This document shows positions 19,647 to 31,379 of a stretch of DNA of 64,000 nucleotides, piece by piece. Numbering within the stretch: the stretch's first letter is position 1; every line of letters starts with the position of its first letter. This stretch comes from Roridomyces roridus. Its lineage: Eukaryota > Basidiomycota > Agaricomycetes > Agaricales > Mycenaceae. The notes under the pieces are model-generated. The model made no database searches. It had not been told where the DNA came from and saw nothing but the letters and a program-made list of their open reading frames with translations. Location of the stretch: assembly GCA_029378245.1 (NCBI GenBank), contig JARKIF010000076.1, forward strand, positions 1 to 64,000. The letters run 5' to 3'. The position numbers were made by a program, and so were the translations under genes.

Positions 19647-21871
19647 ATGTCTTCCTCCCAGCTCAAAACGGAGGGAAACTCACTCTATGTTGCCAAAAAG
19701 TTCAAAGAAGCGAGTAAGAAGTACACCGAGGCCATCCAAGCGAGCGACGAGGCGGTCGATCCTAAAGGCTTGGCTGTGTTGTATGCCAACCGTGCAGCGT
19801 GCAGTCTGGCTTTGAAAAGGTTTGGGAAGACTTCGCGTTTTCAAGGACAAGCTCAATTATATGGTTGATAGGTACATGGACGCTTGCGACGATGCCAGCA
19901 AGGTTGATTTGCATGTTGGATACCAAAGTTGAAAAGGTTGACTCGGATTGCAGGCTACAAAACTCGACCCAGGCTACGCAAAAGCTTGGGCCAGACTGGC
20001 TTCTGCCAACGAGGCAAGTGCCTCCGACCTCGACTCCACTTCACGTGCATCTAAAGTTGAACTCGACCACAGGCGGTCGGCAACGAGAGCCAGGTGTTCT
20101 GGAAACGCGCACTCGACGCACTCCCCAAAGCCGACCTGTCCGAGTCAGAAAAGGCCCAAAAGACTCAATACAAAGCGGCGCACGAGGTCGCCGTGGCGGC
20201 TGCGGAGAGAATCAAAAAGAACCCCCCGACGCTGGGCGTCAATGACCACGCTGTCCAAATGGAAACAGGTCGCATGCCTTGGGAAATCGCCACGGCGATG
20301 TTACCCATACTGCAGGGAGAAACTGTACCCAATCCGCTCATGGTCGGGAGTAGTGTGAGACTCGTGCTCGTCTTCGTCTTTGTCCATCAGCTAAACGGTA
20401 CACACAGGCTTGGGTCATCTACGGGGCATACAAAGTCCGTCAACTGCCTCCCTTCCTTCTACGCGTCTGATATTTCTTAGGACTGGAAGCGTGGCATGGA
20501 AAAGATGAAGCAGGTCGACGAGGACGAGAAACACATTCGAGGGGTTGGCGGCGTGAGTCCCCTTCTCGTCAAATCCTTTCAACCAACTCACGCGTATGCA
20601 AAGGCCATCGTCGACCTGACCAACGCCATCTTGCGTGACGACCGCGTGTTTCACATCGCCAACTCCGACTTCTTTACCCGGTACAACATGCAAGGTGTGT
20701 TCTCTCCTTACTTTCATTGGGCAGCCAAGTTGATTTTGGGTCAAGTCACGACGGAGATTACTATGTTTAAACCTTGGGTCAGCGCTGGACCGACCGTCGT
20801 AATTCGAGAGGCCCTCGAACGCCAGCGCTCAGCTGGATGGGCCTCTGCTCGGCCAGCTGTCTCGGTCACAGTTCGGTAAGCAATATCTTCCTCCCTTTCA
20901 AATACATTGTCCTGAAGAGCGGACCCCAGTCTTTGGATTATGCACGGCTACATGGATAGCTGCGTTCGCGGACGCCACGATGTCTGTGTCGAGCTGACGA
21001 AACGGGCACTCGAGGTCCTTCGAGGTCTGCGCGAGCATTGGATGCTCGAGCCCAAGGAGAACCGTGGCACAGTGTTTGAGAAATCCTTCATGTTTGGCGT
21101 CCAGCGGTTGTACATCGACGCGCTGCGGCAGGTGAGTCCACAGCGATCTCGGTTTTCTTCCTAGCTGAAGACTGCGACAATAGCTCAACGGCAAAGAACG
21201 GTCTCCAGAACAATTGGAAGAGCTATTGCAAGAGAGCGATCTCCTGCTTCAGGAGATGGACCAAGAGCCCCATCTCCAAGAGCCAAGTGACCCAGGATTC
21301 ATCCACTCGTTTTTCGTGTACCCCAGAGCGACAGCATACGCGTGCGTTTCTGCTTCGTCCTCGAGACATCCAGTGCTGAAAGTGGCCTGTAGCAACAAAG
21401 GGTATTATTACGCCGAAAAGGCGGCCTTGGCAAGCGGCCAAGACGAAAAAGAACTTCTCCGCAAGTCAGCCATCGAGTACCTGAATGCAGCGGCCGAGTT
21501 GCCGGTAGACGACGAGAAGCACCCTTGTGAGTGCCTTCCATTGCGCAGCCGTGTATCCGTCGACTGACAGATTGTCAGGGTTCCTGAACGTGGCGCTCCA
21601 AAAGATGCTCCCCTCGTACTCGTACAAGCTCCGCGAGATTCTAGAGGTGATGGAGCGCATCAGGACTGTGACGCCCCTGGCCCAGGCGATATGGGAGAGC
21701 TCGCAGCTTGGCTCGGCTGGGATTTGGGAGACTATTGAAGGGGTTGCGGAGCAGGAAGAAGAATGGCGCGCCATGCTTGAGGATGGGCATATAACGCTGA
21801 ATTCTGTGGTCACGCAAAGAGAAGTTTTGCAAGGAGGGCAGAGGCTGAATGCGCAGGTTTGGATGAATTGA
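19647..21871 (+). CDS. Tetratricopeptide-repeat (TPR) protein
   Basis: About ten exons. The first are 19647-19819, 19872-19902, 19954-20013, 20073-20354, 20408-20434, 20481-20552 and 20604 onward; later ones begin at 20930, 21184 and about 21411, and the last ends with TGA at 21869-21871. The N-terminus is a clear three-repeat TPR domain of the SGT1/STI1 type (SSQLKTEGNSLYVAKKFKEA, LAVLYANRAACSLALKRYMD, KLDPGYAKAWARLASANEA), which normally binds a chaperone or client C-terminus. The long remainder (RRALDALP-type linker, ILRDDRVFHIANSDFFTRYN, VELTKRALEVLRGLREHW) is conserved in agaric TPR proteins but has no assigned role. The intron after 20013 uses a GC-AG pair (GCAAGT...CCACAG), the only way to keep ANE joined to AVGNES. 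The region 20690-20790 has an unresolved in-frame intron. Confidence 0.8.
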
Positions 21872-22002
21872 GACGGGCAGTAAGTAGTTGAATCGCAGAA
21901 ATGTTGCATCTCTATTGAGGAGATCTACGGATTCGAGGCCGCATGATGGTGGTCTTTGCCAAGGCGCGGCGGCGATCAATTTCAGTCAGGCGCATCATTT
22001 AC

Positions 22003-23325
22003 CACTGTGAGACCCGGGGGACATGATTTTCATGTACCCCGGGTACCCCCAAATCATGCACCGATGCCATGAAACTCACGTGAGGGTGGTCGAAAATCAC
22101 CTCCTCCTCCATGAAATGTGAATAACCAATTCATGTCCGTTTTCGACGTTTTCATGTACCGAATTCATGTTCCCATGACATGAAAATGACTGGGAACTGA
22201 GTGGGTTTGATTTGAGCAATGCAGCTTCCTAATGAATACTATTCCTGAGGGACTGAATTTCGGATGAAAGGAATATGAATTTCAAAGTTATGTAGCTAAT
22301 ACAAGGAAGTGCTACCAGCAGCCCGCCCACTATTGCTTCCACCACCACCGGGACTCAAGAGCCACACACGCATCACCGGATTCGAAAAGATCAACCTGCG
22401 GCTGGATGTCAGATCAGAATGCGGCTCGAAGGTGTACACTAGTACACACCTCAAGCAGTGGGAGGCCACGGTAGCGGCGTCGTAGATGGGGAGGGAATCA
22501 AGCTCAAGGACAAAAGCCATAGAAGGGCACATACCTGAAAGAAGCGAGCTCTGGCCCCGCCATCGACTCGAGAAGCTTGAGGACATCAAGTTCGTATCCG
22601 GTCAGCAGATCGTAGCAGGATGAGCTCGTGACGCACCTGAGGTCAACAGTGATTGGAGCACTGGGTCCCAAGAACCAAGCCCTACACTCAGTCGAGACAG
22701 CCACAGCGGCTTCTTGTGCTGTCTTCAAGCTGTCGTCCGAGGTTCATGATGTGCAGAGTGGAAGGGCATCAAAGGGTCCAGACGTTGATATTGCAATGAA
22801 GTACTGTCGACAGGGGGCTCCTGGGGAGAAGAGAGTGGAGGAGAGGTACATTGAAGAACGGGGGGGAAGGCGACATGAGGGTTGGGAGGAAGGAGTGGAG
22901 CGCCGTGACAGACGTGACACCACTGACCTCATCCGCAGCATGGCTCCACACCGGCCTTCCCACAACTTTCCCAAGTCCTTCTCCGTGCAAATATCTCACT
23001 GTGCAACAGCGCGGTCGTCAAGGGACGTCCAGACGGGGTATAGGTTGATCGAAGAAAACCCTGGCTCGATCAATGTTCATTTCCATCTTGCTCCCTGATT
23101 TTCATGTGTTTCTCCCATGATTTCGGCTTCACCAATTCAGCGGAATTGTTCCTGATTTTCACCGAAGAGGCCATGATTTGATACATTGTACGGACTCTGT
23201 AAGAATCGCAAATTAACGTCTGAAGTACCCGAGGTATTTGATCTGTTCATTTCAGGCCATAGACTGTGATTCTGCTTGTTCATGGCACGGCGACATGAAA
23301 TTCATGCGCCGTTGTTTTCACAGTG
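22003..23325 (+). mobile_element. CACTA-like (EnSpm) non-autonomous element, copy 1
   Basis: 1323 bp, starting CACTGTGAGACCCGGGGGAC and ending with the inverse GTTGTTTTCACAGTG. It is flanked by a perfect 3-bp duplication TAC (22000-22002 and 23326-23328). CACT termini with 3-bp duplications are diagnostic of CACTA/EnSpm. Subterminal regions are full of CATGA/TTTCATG words. It is identical in length, and in every translated frame compared, to the element at 24698-26020 in opposite orientation. Reading frames inside (for example 22628-23098) match no transposase I know; a spliced accessory gene on the minus strand is possible but unresolved. Confidence 0.85.
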
Positions 23326-23475
23326 TACGTGATCAAGCCTTGTCTTTCGCAGTCATCCACGCAAAGGTCCATACGCTCCTAGCAAGTCCTTCGCGGGAAA
23401 GGGCGCCATAGCGTGTACTGCTTGACAGCCGTATCATCCGCACTGAGCCTCATCTGTTCCCTAATTTCGGAAACC

Positions 23476-24613
23476 ATGTTGGCCGAGTCAGCCCCTTTGC
23501 CGACCTTCCGAGAAGTCGCAGCTGCACGAACCCGTATCGCGGAGCTCGATATCGAAATAGAGGATCTGAAGCGCTCAATCCAAGCCCGCCTCACCGAGCG
23601 AGACAAATGTTGCGATGTCGTCGCAGCTGTCGCCCAATACAAGTACCCGATTCTGACCCTACCGGCCGAAATCACATCGGAAATCTTTGTCCGTTTTCTC
23701 CCCTCGGACTTGGAATTTATACCACCCATAGGCCTCAAGTCACCTTCCTTCTTGCTTCGGATATGCCGCCAATGGCGTGACGCGGCGCTCGCTACCCCAC
23801 AATTGTGGAGCTCAATTGACCTGCAGCTTCACGGTGACAGGAAGTCCGCCAGAAACCACCAGTTCAAACTGTTCGAATCTAAAGCGGTCTGGGAACTTCC
23901 CCTTGTCCATTCGACTCTGGGATATGCGCCGAGGATCGACATCCATCGCGACGAGTCCCAAGTTTACGGACGCAATCCTGCACCACGCTTCACGCTTGCA
24001 GCATGTGTACATTTACCTTCCTTACGATGACCTCCGCTCCTTCACCGCACCGATGCCACTTCTACGCACCGCATCTGTGGACCCGTTGGACCACCCGAAG
24101 CCAGCCACCACACCCTCTGCAACGGCGACGGCGTTATTCCCATTGGCACCAATGCTGAAGCAGGTCGCCCTGGACTTGGGATACAACCCGTTTGCCACGA
24201 CGCTTCCTTGGTCTCAACTCACTACTCTTACCGCCAGCGTGAATATTTCCGAGGCAATATATATTCTACGTCAAAGCACAGCTCTCGAGACGTGCGCACT
24301 CACCATCTACCCCCTCGTCACAGTACCAGACCACCGCAGAGTCCCACCTCTACCCATTCGCACACTGAGCCTTCTTTGGGCAAGTGGTAACGCCGACGAG
24401 AGCGCGGTGCAGCTGGTCAACGCACGCACGCTCCCAGTGCTGAGCACCCTAGTTGTTTCCGAGTTTCTTTTGGGATCGAATCCTATTGCAGCAATTTCTC
24501 GATTGCGGCCGCAGGGATATCCGCGGACCGTGACGATCCTCCATGCAGGTGTCTCGCTCGACGTGTACAAGGAGGCGTTTCCCGATGTAGAACTCATTGT
24601 TCACCCAGAATGA
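23476..24613 (+). pseudogene. F-box protein gene 4, one frameshift, bracketed by CACTA-like copies
   Basis: ATG at 23476. Coiled coil REVAAARTRIAELDIEIEDL and ARLTERDKCCDVVAAVAQ, F-box YPILTLPAEITSEIFVRFLP and ICRQWRDAALATPQLWSSID. The frame then has to change by one base between about 23865 and 23885 to continue as RSGNFPLSIRLWDM, HVYIYLPYDDLRSFTAPMPL, the leucine-rich tail and EAFPDVELIVHPE (stop 24611-24613). No intron fits the shift, so it is either a one-base mutation or an assembly error. It belongs to a different F-box subfamily (LERSGxxPLSIRL type) from genes 1-3. The nearest transposon ends lie 150 bp upstream and 85 bp downstream. Confidence 0.8.
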
Positions 24614-24697
24614 TCAAGTTTCGCTGCTTTACATACGTCGCGCAGCGCCAACTCGCGCATGGGAAATATGTACAAGTGGCATGTAGTATGGGCTGAG

Positions 24698-26020
24698 CAC
24701 TGTGAAAACAACGGCGCATGAATTTCATGTCGCCGTGCCATGAACAAGCAGAATCACAGTCTATGGCCTGAAATGAACAGATCAAATACCTCGGGTACTT
24801 CAGACGTTAATTTGCGATTCTTACAGAGTCCGTACAATGTATCAAATCATGGCCTCTTCGGTGAAAATCAGGAACAATTCCGCTGAATTGGTGAAGCCGA
24901 AATCATGGGAGAAACACATGAAAATCAGGGAGCAAGATGGAAATGAACATTGATCGAGCCAGGGTTTTCTTCGATCAACCTATACCCCGTCTGGACGTCC
25001 CTTGACGACCGCGCTGTTGCACAGTGAGATATTTGCACGGAGAAGGACTTGGGAAAGTTGTGGGAAGGCCGGTGTGGAGCCATGCTGCGGATGAGGTCAG
25101 TGGTGTCACGTCTGTCACGGCGCTCCACTCCTTCCTCCCAACCCTCATGTCGCCTTCCCCCCCGTTCTTCAATGTACCTCTCCTCCACTCTCTTCTCCCC
25201 AGGAGCCCCCTGTCGACAGTACTTCATTGCAATATCAACGTCTGGACCCTTTGATGCCCTTCCACTCTGCACATCATGAACCTCGGACGACAGCTTGAAG
25301 ACAGCACAAGAAGCCGCTGTGGCTGTCTCGACTGAGTGTAGGGCTTGGTTCTTGGGACCCAGTGCTCCAATCACTGTTGACCTCAGGTGCGTCACGAGCT
25401 CATCCTGCTACGATCTGCTGACCGGATACGAACTTGATGTCCTCAAGCTTCTCGAGTCGATGGCGGGGCCAGAGCTCGCTTCTTTCAGGTATGTGCCCTT
25501 CTATGGCTTTTGTCCTTGAGCTTGATTCCCTCCCCATCTACGACGCCGCTACCGTGGCCTCCCACTGCTTGAGGTGTGTACTAGTGTACACCTTCGAGCC
25601 GCATTCTGATCTGACATCCAGCCGCAGGTTGATCTTTTCGAATCCGGTGATGCGTGTGTGGCTCTTGAGTCCCGGTGGTGGTGGAAGCAATAGTGGGCGG
25701 GCTGCTGGTAGCACTTCCTTGTATTAGCTACATAACTTTGAAATTCATATTCCTTTCATCCGAAATTCAGTCCCTCAGGAATAGTATTCATTAGGAAGCT
25801 GCATTGCTCAAATCAAACCCACTCAGTTCCCAGTCATTTTCATGTCATGGGAACATGAATTCGGTACATGAAAACGTCGAAAACGGACATGAATTGGTTA
25901 TTCACATTTCATGGAGGAGGAGGTGATTTTCGACCACCCTCACGTGAGTTTCATGGCATCGGTGCATGATTTGGGGGTACCCGGGGTACATGAAAATCAT
26001 GTCCCCCGGGTCTCACAGTG
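24698..26020 (-). mobile_element. CACTA-like (EnSpm) non-autonomous element, copy 2 (inverted)
   Basis: 1323 bp, the reverse complement of the copy at 22003-23325. It begins CACTGTGAAAACAACGGCGC and ends TCATGTCCCCCGGGTCTCACAGTG-like sequence, flanked by its own 3-bp duplication GAG (24695-24697 and 26021-26023). The different TSD (GAG against TAC) shows that each copy inserted independently, rather than as two arms of one composite unit. Confidence 0.85.
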
Positions 26021-26245
26021 GAGACCTTCTCTAGCCCTGAGTAATTTCACAATCTAATCTAATTGGATATCTGTGTGTCTTCGGCCCTTTGACGTAGTAT
26101 TACTGACCTCTCCGAACTGGCCGGTGAATAAACATGTTTACTATTAGCGTCCATGACCTGGATCTAGCCGATGGAGAGTTAGAAATGTCGTTCTCGATTT
26201 GGTCATACACTGACTATACACAAGCATTATTTAGCGATACAGCGT

Positions 26246-29200
26246 TCACGCCCATTCATCCAGCCTAAACGGCGTTACCAACTCATAAGTGTCCTCATTC
26301 CGAATCCCTCCCTTCTTCTTCCTGGGTTTCCGCCCAATCACCTTCTTGAAAAGGCGATCAACCCGACTCCGTTCCCCTTCGTCCTCTCTCGGCAAAGTCT
26401 CAGTCGGATAACACACTTCTACCATCTCGGCTAATCTTCGTACCCCACTGCTGTTGTCGCTGGAGTATCTCCGAGATTCCTCGAGCGCGGCCTGAAGATA
26501 CATGGCCATGTTGGGGAAGGATATGGGAAGGGTCGGCAGAGGCACGGATTCGCTGGATGGTATCGTGTAGCACTTGGACAATACCGTGTCTGAGCTATCG
26601 CGAAGAAGTGTGGGCACACTGGAGAGTGTGTAGGACCAGGGGAGCATGGATGTGTCGCCGGTGCCGTATTTTTTGGCACCAGGCACGAATGCGGGCACAG
26701 GATGTTCAATCGTAAGCCACAAAAGTGCCCTCCAGTCAGCGGAAGAAACGTGTGGCTACAGCCGACATGAGCCAAAGAGTAACCAATGGGGTGTTGAGAA
26801 CGTACGCGAACGAACTGGACAACAGTGCGCAACTTCATCTGTGGAGACCGAGTCAAGGCAAGAGCTTCTACAGTCGGCTCGATTCTTGTTCCACTCAACC
26901 TCGCCATTAACTTGAGGAGGTGCATCCAAGTCGGAGCCTGCAAATGAAGCGGTGGACATCGACCGTACGGCAACGCTATTATGTTGGGCATTGGACCAGG
27001 CATGGGCAGAAGATCTGGCGTTATTGACGGAGCCACAAAGTCAATGGCTATCCAAAGAATATCAAGCAACGATTAAACAAAGTCTCAGAGACTTACAAAC
27101 GCCAAGTAGCAGCTCTGGATCAATGAATTGGTTGACAGCGGTCGATCTCTCACTTCCTTCGCTACGCAAAGAAGAAAGAGAGGAGACGGATTGGAGGGTG
27201 TTTGGTGTCCTCAGCAGGCTGGAGGAGGAGGAAGAAAAAGTGGACGAGTCGGATGGCTTTACGGCACCTGAACCGAAAGAAATTACAGGACTTGACTTTT
27301 TGATTCGGGGAGATAATTTGGCTTCTTGGTAGGAAGGAAGATCTGGAGGGTCGAGAGGTGGCTTGTCGTCCACAGCTTGCCGCGCCAGCATCTCTTCCTC
27401 AGCAGCGAATTGAAGGGCAAGTTGCTCGTCCGACGGTGCCGCTGGCACGGGCAAGGGACGACGGATCCGTGGGGGCGACTGCGGTTCAGACTTGACCGCT
27501 GTCGGAAACGAGTCGTCGGTCGGCGTGGGCCCTTGTGCATCTAGAATGCGTGCATAGCTCTCGTCATCTATCCAGTTTTTCGGAAACTCTGACACGGCTG
27601 GTGTCGTTGATGAAGCTCCTTGTCCCGACGTCTGGGCGTAGGAAGTTACCCACGAGTTGGGCGCCATGGAAGCCTCCAAAGCAGCAGCAAAGTCTGCCTC
27701 CTCCTGGCTAATAGCCTTCTGCTTCAGCTTTTCTTGTCGCAGAGTCTCCGCTTGTGACAAGGCAAGCACCGCAGCCAGTTCTGCGAGCTCGGCTGCATCG
27801 TCGAGCAGCAACTCTGGATCAATAAATTGGTTGACAGCGGCTATCTCACTTCCTTCGCTACGCAAAGAAGAAGGAGAGGAGACGGATTGGAGGGTGTTTG
27901 GTGGCCTCAGCAGGCTGGAGGAGGAGGAAGAAAAAGTGGACGAGTCGGATGGCTTGAGTGAACCGAAAGAAATCACAGGACTTGACTTTTTGATTCGGGG
28001 AGACATTTTGGCGTCTTGATAGGAAGGAAGATCTGGATGTGTTGAGCATGGTGTTCGAATCAAGCAGTGGAAGCAACGTACCATCTTTATTTGCGTCCTC
28101 CACTGTCGATTCTTTAGTCTCTGCCGAGACTGATTTTTTCATCAGATTCAGGGATTCGCGCGCATCGTATTCTTCGTTGTCTTGGTCCTCATCCGGTATA
28201 TGTGGTAAGTTCGAAAAATCATCGTGCTCCGAGTCGGGATGAATCTCGGGGTTTTCACCAACTTGAAGTAGCGCAGATAGAAACGAGCTGTCCGATGAGG
28301 AGGTGTGGATACTGTTTGCTTGAAGGTCGACGTCCTCCGACATGGAAAGTCGAAAATTTACCGAACTGCCCCACAAATCGGCTTCATGCGATTTGGAGTC
28401 CTCGGTGGAATTTCTTGGTACGAGGAAAGTCAATCCTGCAGTGATATGAGACTTGGGGACGATGTGCCGAAACAGCAGTGGAAGAACGCACCCTCATCGT
28501 CATGCATAACAAATTTCTCGGCCAATTTCTGCAAGAAATCCCTCTCTGTTCTTAATGACGTTGCTGTGGCGAACTGTACAACGGAATCAGAATGGAGAAA
28601 TCTTGTACAAGGTGGTGGCCATACATCATGAAGAGCTTCGGCCCAATTGTCGTCGTGCGTGATCACGACCTTTGCGTCGGGGGTCTAGAAAAGAAAAGAA
28701 ACCCCTGAGCGGAAGTAGGAAGACAACTTACCTGGCTTAGAATCCAGTCATTGATCATTCGACCAGGAAGGAAAAGCTGGAACCATTTGAACGATGCACC
28801 AAGGCAAGTGTAAAAATGCACTCACTTCGGGTGCAGAGGAAAGGTCAGATGTAGTGACCTTGGCCTCTGCGCGGCTCTTGCCCCCAGTTGTGCTTGAGCC
28901 CGCGAAATCGAACGACCAAGAGAATACCGAGCGCTGGAAGCCAAACGGAACAAAATCGCTGGGTGACGTGAGTAACTGAGAATCTGCGAGCGAACACATT
29001 GATATCCCGCCAAAAAGCCGCTGCCAGAAAGTTTCTCCCAACGAAATGGAGAAACCGTGGATAAAGGTGGTTTGATTGAGGCAGTGGTCGTTACCACCTG
29101 GCGGGTCGGCATGCTTGTGGCGGGCAGGGCATGTCTGCCAGCGATAGCGATGACCCACAGATCTGTCGGCCGTGGGTCTGAACGCCAACTGGAGCTCGTT

Positions 29201-30258
29201 GCGGGGTGAAATCACATCATGAAACGTAGCTATGCCCCAAGACGCGGACTTTTCCCATCCCGTGACGAGATACAAGGTCCCATTCTTCAACTCGCGTCCT
29301 CGAGTGCCGTTGACATATTTGTACCAGCTTTCGGCGTTTTTTGCTGCATAATTGCGCGTGGCCGCGAGGTTGCCTAATTTCTCTTGCCGTGCGCCGTGCG
29401 GGAGGGCCAAAACAGCTCCTGTTGGGTTGTAACAGTGGAATACAAATGCGTCGCCGGGGAATCTGGGTGCGGGTCAAGCTCGAATGGGATTTTTCAAGGT
29501 AGAACACGCACTGTGAAAATCCGACACCAGTGGTATGCTGTACAAAGGGCGTCGCAACATAATCACCCGGGGCAACATCCTCTTGGGATACGTCTATCAC
29601 GTCGTACGGAGCCAGTGGCACGAAGTCTTCGGGGGTGTGAGTGTTGACGGGGTATCCCGCAGGCAGATAGATATTAAAGAAGAAATCAAAAGCTCCTTCC
29701 GGTGTAACGCTGCCAACGTCTCCGATGGATATACCGTTTCTTCGATACTCTGCGGAGAGGTTTGCCCTCGGCCCTGGGATGTACAACGGAAAACCGCGTT
29801 TCCGCTGTAATAATTGGTTGCAGTAGATTTCGCTGTCTGCGTATGCTTGGGTGGGTTGCAGAGTAATGGGAAGGGCTAACGCTTCCCTTGGCTGTAGGTG
29901 CAGCATCAATCGTCGAAAGGGCCCGGGAACTTTTCAAGCCAAGTACCTCAGGGTCCGCAACGGTTAGCGCCCGTTCATTGAGACCTGTCGAATCGGTATA
30001 CATTCCACGTCAGTGCTAAATCGGACTTACCCAGAGCTTGTGCCACGTGGTAGTGTACATCTCCGGAAACGAATTGACCGCCGACGACGTCGAAGTTCTG
30101 AGCATTTTGGAAGAGCTGGGATCTGTCCGTCATAATTCAGTCTCATTGGTGCGGCGGTACGAGCCTCTTTACCTTTGTGAGACTGGACCATGCACTGGCC
30201 CAGTATCCGGCCATTGACTGGGAGGACGTTGGGCAACCTGGGCTAGTACAGTCTCCAT
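26246..30258 (-). CDS. Gene A: agaricomycete-specific protein of unknown function, 1153 aa, UIM-like C-terminal half
   Basis: Twelve exons, all phases consistent: 30258-30173, 30122-30031, 29984-29947, 29891-29512, 29462-28826, 28776-28732, 28684-28625, 28573-28492, 28435-28082, 28032-27097, 27047-26806, 26755-26246. Residues 1-475 form a module shared with gene B: NFDVVGGQFVSGDVHYH, EIYCNQLLQRKRGFPLYIPG, GISIGDVGSVTPEGAFDFFF, WYKYVNGTRGRELKNGTLYL, and the acidic HDDNWAEAL. Then comes an acidic linker and two copies of an 80-residue Ser-rich repeat (about 592-675 and 819-903, each starting DLPSYQ). Between and after them are UIM-like helices (AELAAVLALSQAE, EEADFAAALEASMA, LQAALEESRR). The C-terminus has a conserved DWRALLWLTIEHPVP and DTSMLPWSYTLSS domain. 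I know the module as recurrent in agarics but not its function. Confidence 0.8.
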
Positions 30259-30361
30259 GACGGGACAGGGTGAGAGACGAGGTCAGACATTTAAGTATAG
30301 CCGTCAGCTGGAGACAGTGAGAATCGGGCAGTGATAGCAGCGCATAGCACTTCAAAATAGT

Positions 30362-30589
30362 GTATTTCGGTACAATTCCATGTACTCACAGAAGGCCAGT
30401 TTCATCTCCAGAAACGAATTGGCCCCGATATCGAAGTTCTCAGTGTTCTGGAAGAGGTGGGGTCTATCCACCAGAACTTCAGTCTCGTTGGGTGACAAGA
30501 TCGTCCTTACCTTTATAAGACTGGTCCTGAATCAGTGTCCGGTCATCGAAGCGAAGGACGTTGGGCGACTTGGGTGTTACAGTCTCCAT
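30362..30589 (-). pseudogene. Broken duplicate of the first two exons of gene A/B
   Basis: Starts METV at 30589, as gene A does. It keeps the exon 1 donor (GTAAGG) and an acceptor before RPHLFQNTENFDI, then loses the frame where the conserved GGQFVSGD motif should be (reads GANSFLEM). It is followed by unrelated sequence. It lies 104 bp upstream of the gene A start, on the same strand, and is best explained as a truncated tandem duplication. Confidence 0.75.
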
Positions 30590-31379
30590 TGACGTGAGGA
30601 ACGAGGTACTTAACACAGCCGCCTGGGGCAGTGAGAATCATTGACAACGACAGGCAACGCACAGCACCACGGTACCTTGGAACACCGTGGATTCCGATGC
30701 TGGCCGAACGGTCAACTCAGGCTATCGCGGTCTGAGGTGGAAGTTCCAGAAGACGTTATAAGCCCCGAAGCCCTTAGCCGACCAACTTCCAAGTCCGACT
30801 GTCGGACCTCTCAATGCCACTTGGATGGCGGAATTTCCCGATGAATGTGAGAACGTGGTCCGGCGGTGTCCAGTACATGCTCGGCGCTGACGAGGCTTCG
30901 TTCCAAACTTGGCCGCGGTGGAAGAGGGCAAAAACCATGCGCATGTGATTATCTGATGGGAATCACGTGCACTTTCAGCTTGTCTTGTGCCGCAATGTGC
31001 GCGCTCTTCCTCAGTTACAGTATGAAATTGGTTTACTACCGGACTCGCGGCAGACGCTGAAAGCGTAGACAGATTTCAAGGCGCGCGCATGGAAGATTCT
31101 GATCTCTCGAGTCTCGGTCATTCTGATTCCTGAAGCGTCTTGGAAGCGTCGGAGTCTCGGAGAAGCTCCAGCAAACGCCCATTGGAATTTGTGGAATGCA
31201 TTTCTTATGAATCTACTAGTACGCGCCGGCGCAAAGTGTGTGGATTATCTTCAAAGCGGCTTGACAGCGTCTAATAGACAGCATCCAGCGTGCTGTCCGT
31301 TGACAAGCTGTGCGTCGTTGCCAGCGCCATACTACCGCTCCCACGTCTCTCGTTCCTCTCCTCTCACCTCGTGTTCCTC
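30590..31379. promoter_or_regulatory. Interval between the exon-duplicate pseudogene and gene B
   Basis: 790 bp ahead of gene B on the plus strand. It contains no recognisable gene and no transposon ends that I can pair. A pyrimidine-rich stretch (CTCTCGTTCCTCTCCTCTCACC type, 31346-31370) immediately precedes the gene B start codon. Confidence 0.4.

Noticed and set aside
22628..23098. 156-residue open frame (and its identical partner on the other strand at 24925-25395) as a host gene
   Set aside because: It lies inside the CACTA-like element, has no recognised domain, and the opposite strand is equally open; treated as element sequence.
22003..26020. One composite transposon with 1.3-kb terminal repeats carrying an F-box gene
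   Set aside because: Each 1323-bp arm has its own pair of CACT ends and its own 3-bp duplication (TAC and GAG). The outer flanks do not match each other, so two separate insertions explain it better.
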